The notes below the pieces were generated by a model that searched no databases, was not told the origin of the DNA, and saw only the letters and a program-made list of their open reading frames with translations. Of a stretch of DNA of 64,000 nucleotides, positions 1 through 10,900 are shown piece by piece. Positions within the stretch are counted from its first letter, which is position 1. Each line of letters starts with the position of its first letter. The translations under genes were made by a program, and so were the position numbers. This DNA is from Strobilurus pachycystidiatus (taxonomy: Eukaryota > Basidiomycota > Agaricomycetes > Agaricales > Physalacriaceae): positions 682,001 through 746,000 of the forward strand of contig JAHLMK010000009.1 in assembly GCA_019915135.1 (NCBI GenBank), read 5' to 3'.

Positions 1-86
1 GATTGTGATCTAAAGTTATTCATATGCTATGTATAATGTACGTCGAAGAAGATAAAAAAGCATAATTAACAACTATTGGAAGCGAG

Positions 87-275
87 ATGTACACAGCAAC
101 AAAAGCTCTTATGCGATGGTGGCGTTTTCTACTCGCATTGCTTCTTCTGATCTGGCCTGCAAGTAATGCCTTGCCCTACGTCCCCGTTTCATCTAGCAGT
201 CCCTTGCCATCGTCTCGGATAGCAGTCCGCCAACTTAGGGCACGTTCGCAGACGCGACTTCGTGTATTCAAGTGA
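87..275 (+). CDS. possible small secreted peptide (weak)
   Basis: A 62-codon open frame. Its N-terminus has a basic start, a Leu-rich hydrophobic run (about residues 14-23) and a plausible signal-peptidase site after PASNA, followed by a Ser/Pro-rich then Arg-rich tail. No family is recognised. It may be a real small secreted peptide, one exon of a larger gene, or chance. Only the signal-peptide-like start supports it; no splice partner was found downstream. Confidence 0.2.
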   Translation: MYTATKALMRWWRFLLALLLLIWPASNALPYVPVSSSSPLPSSRIAVRQLRARSQTRLRVFK

Positions 276-815
276 ATGGGAGTCGCTTCTCCAGTTTTCA
301 TCAATCAACGCACCCAGGTCGAACCCAGATAACAATGGCCTTAGCATTGGAGCATCACGACCCCATCCTCTCCTCGGTGAGTCGCAATAGATTGTTCATA
401 TTCACTCTTCCACTATGTACGTACCTGCTCCGATGATCAAATCCCACTATGCTGATCATCACTTGTTGTGTTCTTCGTCAGAAGGAGATTCCCTCGTTGT
501 GATATCAAGAGACATATCATCATCACAACCCCATTTTCTGTTCACTAGAGTCGAAAATAGGCGCGCTTCAGCCTTCTATGTATTGCATGAGATACACACC
601 ACCACTTGCTGATCCATCTGCGATTGATTGAAATCCTCCGTCCCCACCAGCGTGATATCAAGACACGGATTGCCGGTAGGCGTGTTGAAGCGTATCTTCT
701 CCCGCTCGTCATCTCTCTGGAGCACAGTTGCCGATGGCGTGTGTTGTTCCATCCATGCATATATGTAGCACAGCGCTGTATGAGCCTCTCGTCTACTACT
801 CACTCCTTCCAAGCC

Positions 816-2062
816 ATGTCCGCACCTGCACTCACGGAAGCAGATGTGATTCATTATCTGCGAGACAATCTACATTCTTGGATATTGGAGATTGCCTGTT
901 ACTTCTTCTACACAGCCGTGTATCTGTACACGATCCACACAATTGCCACGCATTGTATGTGTTGTCAGACATTCATCTTGGCAAATGCTGACTGATAGTG
1001 CCTCACCACCAGGTTCATCTAAGGCAGAGTTCCGAGGGCGCATGGGCCATGTTGTGCTCCTCACACTTATGTGGTTGCTCCTGACGGTCAGGACTGGCAT
1101 ACTCTGGGACGTCATTGACGACGTCTACATTACTCACGGTGCGACACGAGGAGATGTTTTCCAAGCAGTATCTTCAGGTGGACCCCCAGAGAAATTGAGT
1201 ATTGCAGCTGCAGTCGTCCGCCAGATCAATGTCCTTCTTGCCGAGGGTGTCATGGTAAGATCACTTATGATGCTGATTGTTCACTTGACGATTCTATGTA
1301 GATTTGGCGATGCTGGATTATATGTGGACACTCGTGGATAGTTGCTCTCCCCGTGCTCTGCTGTGTTGCTGAAACAGGTGGGTAGAAAGCTTGATGTGAC
1401 TCCTCCTACCATGATCTGAAACAGTCCAGTTTCTTTCATTGTATATGATGTGCAGTACTATGCCACTGCCATAGGCAATGATGCTATCGAGACTTCACTG
1501 GCCCACTGGAATATGGCATATATCTCCCTGACGCTTGCCACAAACACCATTAGCACTGCCTTGGTTATCATCCAAATTGTGCGTGTTACGGGGGTCGGCA
1601 GCAGGACATATGCAGGGATTATCGAAATTCTGGCAGAATCATCATTCATCTACTCTGTCATGCAACTGGTGTATCTCGCGCTATATGTGCATGACATCTA
1701 TGCACATTACTACAGTGAGACATATTTCTATCCATCAGCAATGCTGGGCACTGTCACTGTGAGTCATCTTAGGTTTTGGCGTAACGGCCTCCTTGCTCAC
1801 GCTCTGCTATCAGTGTATTGCTCCCGCCTTGATCATTGCACGCGTTGCCTCAGGAAATACGCGTCCAAACGACTCGTGGAGAAACAGCTCACGCGCCGTG
1901 CAATCCTCGCTGCGCTTCCAGTCCGTTGCGCACAACGTCACCACCAACGACGCGGAAAGGCCGGACACCGACAGATCTGAAATTGACAGTATCGGATCTC
2001 CTCCGTCCGTTGGTGAATTTGGCAAAGTCAAACCCGAGCAGGACAATGGCCCCGCCGTCTGA
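816..2062 (+). CDS. seven-TM-type Agaricomycete membrane protein, copy 1
   Basis: Predicted 347-aa integral membrane protein in five exons: 816-954, 1013-1254, 1302-1381, 1425-1758 and 1814-2062. Each junction keeps frame, and the paralogue at 5538-6817 has the same pattern. About seven hydrophobic segments are seen, with the motif IWRCW at the exon 3 start, and a Ser-rich cytosolic-type tail after the final helix (PALIIARVASG followed by RPNDSW). I recognise this as the large, poorly characterised family of multi-pass membrane proteins expanded in Agaricomycetes, where such RCW and ARV-x-G motifs recur. Its function is unknown; a receptor-like or transport role would be guesswork. The start ATG follows a short leader and is conserved in the paralogue (MSA-x-A-x-TEA). 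Confidence 0.8.
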
Positions 2063-3479
2063 ACGACCGGCAAAATTCGCAGAAGTATTACGCCGCGCGT
2101 CTTAGCACGATCGAAATGAATCAACCTTATTTATAAGACCATCTCCTCCTTAGCGCTCACTAGCGCTCACTGGCAATGTACTATGATATCATGTAACACT
2201 AGTTATCTACAGGTACCATCGATTCTCAAAGGCGACGGGATCACCTTTTGCAAGTGACCACCAATTTCTTCTCACTAAAACCCTGCCCACCTCTCTGTAC
2301 CGCAAATCACCGCTAGATGTGTAACATCGCTACTGCGACTCTACACACCTACTCGTGACACTCACAACCTCTCACTGCTGATGTGAAGCGTACCAACGCT
2401 GCAAGATGGTCAACCCTGTGCAGCAAATTTGAATGTGGTGCACAGATTGATTATTTCGATGCTGATGGCGACAGACTTGACTGCTATCAACGATGCCGTA
2501 TAAGACACGATAAAAATCCGAATTTTTGACAAATCTCGATGCTGACGGTCGAGACATGGGTCACTACTCAACCGGCCCACCATCTGGCCGCACAGCTAGT
2601 CGACCTCGAACGCCGCGTCGGCACCACACCTGGTCTTCACACCTCTTGGCAGGTGCAGGCATGAACGTGACAGTAGCCTTTGTTCGAATACGCTGCGGCC
2701 GGAAGCACGGAGGGCGTTTCTCTTGGTCAATGAGGACTGAATAGCCACTACTGCGCAGTCTCTTCGCGGAAAGTTCAGGGAAACGTGCGAGGCTCGAAGG
2801 AAAAAAGTGGGCATCTAGCGTATGCAAACATCGGTCCGGAATGTACCAGTTGGTAACCGACGGAGGCGCTGAATCATTGCATTTATTACGAGTCCCCAGT
2901 CACTGATCCATGCCAAGTCGTTCCGTTCCGTCGATGTATCCAAGTTAATACAATGTCCTGGTGCTGGTGGTTCGAAGGCATGAGGTATCAATGTAACATG
3001 AGCTTTGTAGCGGTGACAAAATCAGTATATTTCAATGTAAAAACAGCTCGTTCGTATCGACGTCCGAGATAATCCAAGTCGAGATCACTTACACGAGTAA
3101 AACCGCGCCACACCTACCTTGGAGTAAGTCCATGGCTGCCGTGGTCCCCTTTTTGTGATCTGCATAGTAAAATGAGTCAGTGCTTATATGTAGCCCACAC
3201 AGTCGCTCCAAGGGTGCTGAAAGAGCTAAAAGTGACTGCCTAACCCTGACGCCAATCGGAGCCCGTATCACGAATTTGGCGGGGACTGCCTGCCAACACC
3301 GAAACGCGAAACCCTGCGCGTATGTGTCCAGATTGGGCGCGCAAGAGTGCATCAATCCGACCCGAGGGCGAAATTGAACCACGCCGTAGCTCAAGCTCAA
3401 GACCCGCTCGTACCATCGAGAGCTTGCCCGCACGCCCGTTTTGCACACGGTCCCTTGAACAACGCCTACAGACCCTTCT
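2063..3479. other. intergenic stretch without a supported gene
   Basis: No frame here shows a recognisable domain or a consistent set of splice sites. Open frames at 2526-2827 and 3089-3625 overlap each other on both strands. Part of the latter belongs to the decayed DnaJ copy to the right. Confidence 0.5.
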
Positions 3480-4085
3480 CTACCTCCTACTCTTCGAGCT
3501 TCTTGCAATCTTCCAAAAAGATATATTTGCATCAAAACGTTCTTGAACCCAATGGCTGATCTGAGGGTGGAAGATATTCTGAGGGCGCAAAAGAAGAGAG
3601 GGAGCGTACATTTCACTGTATACAAGGTATTTGCCCTAGACGTTGCTTAGCCAGCCGCGTACACCGATAAAAGACTGGTTTGTTGCCGCGAGGTGGCGTT
3701 GCTCCTGGAAGTAGACGAATTCGAAGACCTGGAGGAGCTCGACACCTTTCGGGGACAAGGGTTAATATTGCAAAGTTGAGTCGAGAAGGAGACACCCACC
3801 TGTATGACTACCCGCAAAATCGCGCCAAGAATTCCCCCATTTTGACGACCCTCTGTCCAAGGTTATTGTACTTTTTGCGTGGCGTGTCATCGGACAGCGT
3901 CTGGTAAATATCTGATAGGCAACCACATCTTCATTCACGCTTTCCGCGGCGTGCAGATCGTCCGGGTTCTTGTCAAGGTGGTGCTTGAGCGCGAGGCGGC
4001 CGTACGTTTTCGTGGTTTCCACTGATGTCGCCGTTACTGGCACGCCCAAGATGTCATGATAGCCCGTCTCTAGTGGGTTTCCTGT
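3480..4085 (-). pseudogene. DnaJ (Hsp40) family pseudogene
   Basis: Read on the minus strand, 4085-3790 encodes a clear J-domain beginning LETGYHDILGVPVTAT, with helix II, the loop and helix III in order. The invariant HPD tripeptide reads HLD (KHHLDKNPDD). The helix III region then shifts frame inside an apparent short insertion (AYQ, then YQTLSDDTPRKKYNNLG in another frame) and hits a stop soon after. Further down (about 3725-3480) matches to the fungal DnaJ-X region appear in changing frames (NQSFIGVRGWLSNV, then STLRSAIGFKNV). The order of segments is that of an ordinary cytosolic DnaJ protein. With the HPD change, frameshifts and stops it cannot make a working co-chaperone. Confidence 0.75.
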
Positions 4086-5139
4086 GTCCTAATCTTGCGG
4101 CCCTTTCGGGCAGATGTCGGCGGTGCTGTCCCGGCAACGATGACGAGGAGGAGGCGGCGGCGGATTTACTGGTGGTAGGTATTTGGCCGGGGTGAAGTGT
4201 AAGATGATCTTCTGAAGAGCATCTGTTTGAAGCATTTTCGATGGCTTGGACTGAGGCAAGGGTACAGGAGGAGGTCGGGGACGGCCTTGCATCGGTCGCA
4301 CGACGTCGGGATGTGCGGGAAATGGGGCGGGAGTGGAGGACATTTGAGGACGTGGTTGCAACAGGTTGAGATGATGACGGCCAAATCGAGCCTGCCGACA
4401 GTGCCGACCATGCAGATGATGCCAGTGAACGTCGGGCCAAATGCCGCAGTGAAAGTCGCCTCTTGGCCTCGTTCTCTCAAACTAGTATCGTTTGGCACTT
4501 GGAACTGCGGCTTCGGCGGGGAAGACATATAGATATAGGCACTTCGCCGATTTGTGTGACCGCATCAACAGCAGGCCGCCAATGTCGGGGCGAGGGGCCG
4601 CGAGGGACATGCTTGCGCGGACACTACATAAACGTACAGGGTGAGAACTTTGCCTTGCTTATCTCGCGTACAGAGGTCATTGAGCAGTCATGTTCGTGTC
4701 CTATCAGTGCTTGGCATGTTTCCATTGTCTCTATGGTCTCAGTTGTTCATCGAATCTTCATCAATCATGATCAAAGCCCAACCGTACTACTCGAGCCCGG
4801 ATAGAATAGCATTCCGCATACGACCGTCCTAACATTCTCTTCTCTTTGCTGAGTCGATTGAGGTCGTTGATACATCTTTGCATCTGTTGAGTTGTCTGAT
4901 CATTACATCTCACCACCTGTCGCCTTCCTTCAAGTGTCAAATGAACTCCTCCGTATTCAACAGCGCAGGATAAGAACATCGGTTGCCATGGGACTGGACA
5001 GATCTCCTCCCGCTCATATTTCTGGAGCACGGAGATGGACCAGTCGTTGTTGATGATGGCGTGAGTGGCTCCATTTCTAGTATACATATATCAATCACAC
5101 CGTTAAACGAGCTTGTTCGCTACTCACTTCTTTCAAGCC
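4086..5139. other. no supported gene; proline-rich frames and duplicated leader DNA
   Basis: 4089-4530 has overlapping Pro/Ser-rich minus-strand frames that may be the former 5' part of the DnaJ copy, but no domain is seen. From about 4980 the DNA matches the sequence just upstream of the 5538 gene (the second copy lies at 5371-5460), so it is duplicated promoter/leader. Confidence 0.4.
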
Positions 5140-5270
5140 ATGTCCTCCTCTGTATTCAACGAAGTAGACGTCATTCATTATGTGCGAGGCACTCTCCATT
5201 CTTACATAGTGGAGATTGCCTGTCATTCCTTCTATACAGCAGGGTATCTATACACAATCCACGCAATTGG
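5140..5270 (+). pseudogene. orphan duplicated first exon of the seven-TM gene
   Basis: The ATG at 5140 opens a frame (MSSSVFNEVDVIHYVRGTLH, then the hydrophobic segment) clearly homologous to exon 1 of the genes at 816 and 5538. It ends at a consensus donor (GTAAGC). No exon 2 follows; instead the leader and exon 1 of the intact gene begin again about 390 bp later. It is therefore a tandem duplication of promoter plus exon 1. It might serve as an alternative first exon spliced to 5738, but otherwise it is a dead fragment. Confidence 0.65.
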
Positions 5271-5537
5271 TAAGCATCGTATGCTTTGCTTAGGCATTCA
5301 TCTTGACCAGTACCAACGCCTGTCGCGTTCCTTGTCAGACGAGCTCCTTTATTTACGACAGTGCGATATCAGGACATCGGGTTGCCGTGGGACTGGACAG
5401 ATCTCCACCCGCTCATCTTTCTGGGGACGGAGATGTACCAGTCGTTGTCAACAGTTAATCATGGCGTGCGTGCGCTGTTCCAATCCTTCATATAATAAGT
5501 GCCCCCATGCACGAGCACTAATCACCTCCTCCCAGCT

Positions 5538-6817
5538 ATGTCCGCAGATGCAATAACCGAAGCAGTTGCCACTCATTTTCTGCGGGACAATCTTCATTCT
5601 GACATATTGGAGATTGCCTGTTATTTTTTCTACACGGCAGTGTATCTGTACACTATACACGCAATTGTCACACATAGTATGTTTTGCACAGGCACATTCA
5701 TCTTACCAGAAAGTGCCTGATATTGCCTCATCAGTAGGTTCATCTAAGAAAGCCTTCCGAGGGCGCATTGGACATGTTGTGCTCCTCACACTCATGTGGA
5801 TGCTCTTCACGGTCAGGACTGGCTTCATCTGGGACGTCATTGACGACGAGTACATTGTTCACGGTGCAACACGGGGAGACTTGTTCCAAGAAGCTTTGTC
5901 GGGTGCACTTCAAGAGAGATTGGGCATTGCGACTGGAGTCCTCCGCCAGATCAATGTCCTTCTTGCCGAGGGTGTCATGGTTAGACTGCTCATGGTGCTG
6001 AGTGTTGCCTTGACAATTCTATATAGATTTGGCGATGCTGGATCATATGTGGACACTCCTGGACAGTTGCTCTCCCCATTATCTGCTGCGTTGCCGAAAC
6101 AGGTATGTAGAAACCTCAATGTGATACTGTTCCGTGACACTCGATCTAAATCAGTCCAGTTTCGTTCATTGTATATGAAGTGCAGTATTCCACCGCCCTT
6201 GGTACAGCTGTCCTGAGTACTTCGGTGGCCAACTGGAATTTGGCCTATATGTCCCTGACACTTGTCGCAAACACTCTTGGGACCGCCCTGGTTATCATCC
6301 GTATTGTGAGTGCTACTGGAGTTAGCAGCAGGACATATGCAGGTATTATCGAGATTCTGGTAGAGTCGTCAATCCTTTACTCGGTCACACATTTGGTGTA
6401 CCTCGCAATGTTCGTGCACGACCTCCACGCACCATATTACAGTTTTGCAAGCTACTATCCAGAAGCGATGCTGACCGCTGCCACTGTGAGTCGTCTCTGG
6501 CATTGATGTACTCGGCTACATGCTCAATTTCTCCTGATCAGTGTCTCGCTCCCGCTTTGATCATTGCACGCGTTGCGTCAGGAAAGACGCGTCCAAACGA
6601 CTCCTGGAGAAACAGCTCCCCCGCTGGCAGCCGCCAAGGCGGCTCTCACGCCGTGCAATCTTCACTGCGCTTCCAGTCCGTCGCGCACACTATGACTATC
6701 AGCGATGCGGAAGGGCAGAACACCGACGGACACGAAGTTGGCAGTGTCGGAGCTCCCCCGTCAGTTGAGGACACTGGTAGAGTCAACCGAGAGCAGGACA
6801 ATGGCCTTGCCCTCTAG
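5538..6817 (+). CDS. seven-TM-type Agaricomycete membrane protein, copy 2
   Basis: Predicted 355-aa paralogue of the protein at 816-2062, with five exons at the same phases: 5538-5676, 5738-5979, 6027-6106, 6155-6485 and 6542-6817. The same landmarks occur: a hydrophobic first exon, the block AFRGRIGHVVLLTLMW, the IWRCW motif, and PALIIARVASG before the tail. The tail is slightly longer, with an extra Ser/Gly-rich segment. The pair arose by tandem duplication; a partial third copy of its first exon sits just upstream. Splice placement is well supported because both copies give the same protein with no stops. The biochemical role is unknown. Confidence 0.8.
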
Positions 6818-6996
6818 ACAAGTAGCCGACACTCGCAATCATACCGCGTCGTAGATCGACCGGAATTGACTGTGACCTTATCTATGATATCCTCCTCTCG
6901 TTTGGTTATTAATTTAAAGTTGACATCACAGCGCCGCTCGGACATCAGCCTATTAGCAGCACAGTACCTATTACCCGGGAGCTCACATATGGCACA
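6818..6996. other. short intergenic gap up to the element border
   Basis: No gene. It ends in the AT-rich TATA target-like sequence (6997-7000) that abuts the large mobile element. Confidence 0.4.
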
Positions 6997-7011
6997 TATA
7001 ATGTAACAAAA
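6996..7011 (+). repeat. left terminal inverted repeat
   Basis: ATATAATGTAACAAAA is the reverse complement of 19239-19254 apart from one base. The inner 10 bases (7002-7011) match exactly. Confidence 0.75.
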
Positions 7012-7012
7012 G

Positions 7013-7290
7013 TTTTATACGCACACATGCAGTTCTCGTAGTTTTACGCACCCGGATTAAATGAATCGCCCTGTTTCAATCCAGTTTCTCAATTCACGCA
7101 TGACGGATATTGCCGACGTCTGATTTCACGCACCGTCCCCCATGTCATTCAATTTCACGCAGGTCGACTGATTGATACATCAAATGCGCGCACAAGCAGC
7201 ACTCGTTGTTCAAATTCACGCGACCTATGAGATGTATCTTAAAACTCACGCAACCTGGTTCACTGTAGCGTCAAACTCACTCATGCGATG
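7013..7290 (+). repeat. left subterminal array of TTCACGCA-type words
   Basis: About nine imperfect copies spaced 20-40 bp, for example around 7041 (TTTTACGCAC), 7091 (AATTCACGCA), 7121, 7151, 7211 and 7241 (AAACTCACGCA). The same word in the opposite orientation fills the right end (18912-19225). Subterminal repeats of this kind are commonly transposase binding sites in DNA transposons; that role is inferred here. Confidence 0.75.
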
Positions 7291-7996
7291 GATGTCCTAT
7301 GCAAATCAAGCATGACCTCGCATAGGACAAGTCAAATCAGCGCAAAGTCCATACCTCCAAGGAGTCACATCACAGTGTCCGGCTTCGGCGGCGGAGTTCG
7401 AAATCATTACTCATCCTCCGGCTGTCAAGTACAGCCTTGCTCGTCGTTTGCTTTGACCCACACTTATGGTGGTGCTGCTTTCAAGGATCAGAGCCGACGT
7501 TCTACAGCATCATTTTCGAGGCGCCTCATCATCATGGTCTTCAGCCCGCACCTATAGCATCCACCCGTTCAACCATACGTATTCCTGTGTATCTTGATAT
7601 CTATCTTCGTCTGAATACTGATCTTTGGCGCGTCGATCTGCGTGGCACTGGCAAGAATATGTGAAAATGGAAGGTTTGGACACTGTATGACGGAACAAAA
7701 CGCGTCACTACGCGTCCTCCTTCCTGTCCCCTGTGCAAACCTCTATCACTCACTTGTGGCCGCCGTGGAGCACTGTGGCGTTCTGCTAATCGAGCCAAGG
7801 CAAGGTGGGGCATTATCTTGGTGAATTGCTCTATCTAACTGACGTCTGGCCATGGTAACCAGGTCTCCTAACTTGGGTTTCGTCATATTGGACTCCAAGG
7901 TATGAAATAGGCAGAAATCTGACTCCAGCAGCTCCAATGGGATTGTCAGTATAAGAATCTGTCGTCGGCCGTTCTATCTCATTGCTTCCTCCCCAG
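7291..7996. other. leader region of the large element gene
   Basis: No domain is recognised. An 89-codon plus frame (7288-7557) and shorter frames exist, but none joins convincingly to the gene that follows. It probably holds the promoter and 5' leader. Confidence 0.35.
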
Positions 7997-10900
7997 ATGC
8001 ATCGAAAAAAACCCAATCTAGTAGCATCCCACCCCGATGGAATCTGTAGCCGCCTTCTTCACTGGCTGCTTTCCATGTTCTTCGTTCTTTTGATTCCAGT
8101 TATCATCGTCCTTGCTCTCTGCCACTTCAAGACATCGGCTCTGGCTCTGCATGCCTGCGATCTACCGATGGCTTACACCGTCCTGACTGGACACTTTTTG
8201 GCTCTTGTCTATACTCTTGGTATGTCTCATCATTGTTCAATTCTTCTTCTTGTTGATGTCGCTCCAGTCTCCCGTTCTTTCCCTTCGCAGTTTCTTCTCA
8301 GTCACATTATACCTCGTGGACGTATCCGATATTGCCGGGACCATATCTCTCATGCCAGCCAGCGCCGTCTTCGACGCATCATTGCTTCGAGACCGATGAC
8401 CGTCTTTGTACTAGGAGCCGCTCAGTCGTCTGTTCCTATCTGTAAGTACCATCATATGTTCAGTCTCATTCCTTGGACTCATTGTGTCGAGTAGCGGTCA
8501 CAGAGTCTTCCACGTTATCCGATGTTGTAGATGCCCTCCGAGAGCGCTCTTTGATCCCGTCCGGATCGTTCATCCTTTCATCCCTCTTCTTTCACTTTCC
8601 CGGAACTCTCATGGCCCTCCCTGTCACGAGCACTATGCGCGACATTGGAGCGGGTCCACTCTCGCATCTTCATCTCCGAGTCAGGCTTCTTGGAGGCGGC
8701 GGCGGATGTCGCAACTTCAAGGGCAATCACCCTTGTGGGTGTCGGGGTTTCTGGGCCGACGAAGTCACTAGTCCCAAGTCTTCTCGTAATCCCGGAACTC
8801 CCTGTGGTGTCTGTGGCTGTCCGCTTGGTATACACGATGAGATCTCCTCGCCTTCGGTCAGTCCATGGCCTTTGATTTCTAATTCTATCTAACACTTCTC
8901 ATAGGCGCTACCAACTGCTGCTGCGACGAACTCAACCCCCATGCAACCCCCACCATCTATACCCTCGGCATCTACAAGCTCGTCGACGTACAACTCTCTT
9001 TTTGGGTCCCGTACTGCCCCTTCCACTTCGACCGATCCTTCTCCTCGGCCATCATCGTCAAAGGACTACGGGGCAGCGCCCTTCAAAGCAACTGCTGCGG
9101 CTCTTCAACGAAATGAGGAGGTGGCAGCGGCTGGCAGTGGGTCCGACTTTGTCGAAGGCCTCAAGAGCCAGGCTAGGGATCGAAGCGCTCGATTTCATCC
9201 TGCTCAGACGGTGAGTATCTATGATGGCTACTGCTCTTCTCAGCTGATCTTGTCTTGAGTATCAGGTAGCCGCTGACCTTGATCATACTGGTCGTGGTGA
9301 GGGTTATAAGCATCGTAGCAAGAAACGCGGCACCAAGTCGGCCAATACCTCAGCGAAAACAAAGGCTCCTACCGTGAAGACGCGCAAGTTCACGGTCACA
9401 CTTGTGGAGGGAACTAAAGCTGTCGCAGTCGGTGAGTACGAGAAACCAAATGAGAACAAGTATGTCCTTTGCTGCAATGTTGTTGAATCGAACTGATTTG
9501 GGCTAGACATGAGCATGAATGTCGGATATTTTTGGATATTTCAATTATATTCGTATCCGACATCCGAAGATATTTGGATGTCGGATGTCGGATACCTTTC
9601 GGATGTCGGATACCTCTCGGATGTCGGATGTCCACTTTCTGAGCAGACATCCGAGACATGATAGTGTGGGCTGTAGTATATGAGTGTTCTGTGTTAGCTA
9701 TGTGACTCTAATTGACATTTACACACAGTATAATATCATAACTTCATAGTAGGTATGGTTTCAGGCTGCTCTTGATGCAATATTATGCCAATACTCATGG
9801 ATATTCAGATATATTCGAATATATTCGGATGAATATTCACAAATATTCGGATATTGGACAATTCTCTCGGATGCAATGTCGGATATCCATCCGAATACGA
9901 ATATCTGGGTTTGAGGTGCACATATTCGTGGTTCGGATGTCAGATACATCCGAATAGACACTCGTGATCATGTCTAATTTGGGCGTCTCCAGAATCAGCA
10001 TGCTTGTGAGCGAGGGCTATATCACGTCAGTCGAGGCAGCCGAAGATTTATCGGGCTTTGAAGTCGATGCCTGTATTGAGGATGGCTTCGACGACATTCT
10101 GCCGCATCCTCTGCGATACTATACTGGATGGCGTGTTCTCACCGTTCAAGAGTCGACGATAACCGTCAAGCGATCAGCAAAGTCAGTCAGAACGGGCCAA
10201 ACCCTGAAGACAGAGCTCAGCACACGGAGACGCCTAGGAGTTGCTCATGTTCTTCGCCCAATGACTCTGAAGGGCGGGAAGCATCTGACAGTAGACCAAC
10301 TACTCCAGTACGTTGATTCTTATCTGTGCACAGAAGTTCAAATCAAGTCTTACTTGCTCGTCAGTGCTTCAATCAGTGGCGGCGTCCGGAACAAGGCAAA
10401 AATATTCCCAAATATGATCTATATTGCCCTCGATCCCGGAGAGCCTAATCTTCCACTTGGCGGCGTAACAAGTCAGGATTACGCCGATGTTATACACGAT
10501 CTAGACCCGAAGGAGATCATGGAGCGTACCGTTGTCTCCGACTCTGACTCTGCATCGGACAAGGACGACTCTGCAATGGAAGATTCCGAGGAGTTCAAGC
10601 CGAAGCCAAAGGTTTCTTTAGATCAACTTGAGTCGCCTCTCTTACTGATATAGATCTCAGAGGAAGTCTGCAAGCCAATCTGGACCATCTCAGCGCAGAA
10701 AGTCGTACCCAATAGCAGCCGAAAGCGACGACGACGGGGATTCTTCGGCTACGCCAGCTCAGAATCTACGTAAGCATAGCCATGTAAGTACAAAGCCCCT
10801 TCTATTGAACCGTGCTCATTCTCTCTCTCATAGAACAAGTCGTCTGCGAGGCAGACACACAAGACTCACACCAAAGTACGAGTTCATCTATGCATCGATG

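Noticed and set aside
3089..3625. 178-codon minus frame as a gene
   Set aside because: Its first part is a shifted frame of the decayed DnaJ copy; the remainder has no recognisable feature.
4166..4528. Minus-strand frame with a hydrophobic start as a membrane protein
   Set aside because: It has one weak hydrophobic run, then Pro/Cys-rich low-complexity sequence. It conflicts with other frames and no splicing gives a family match.
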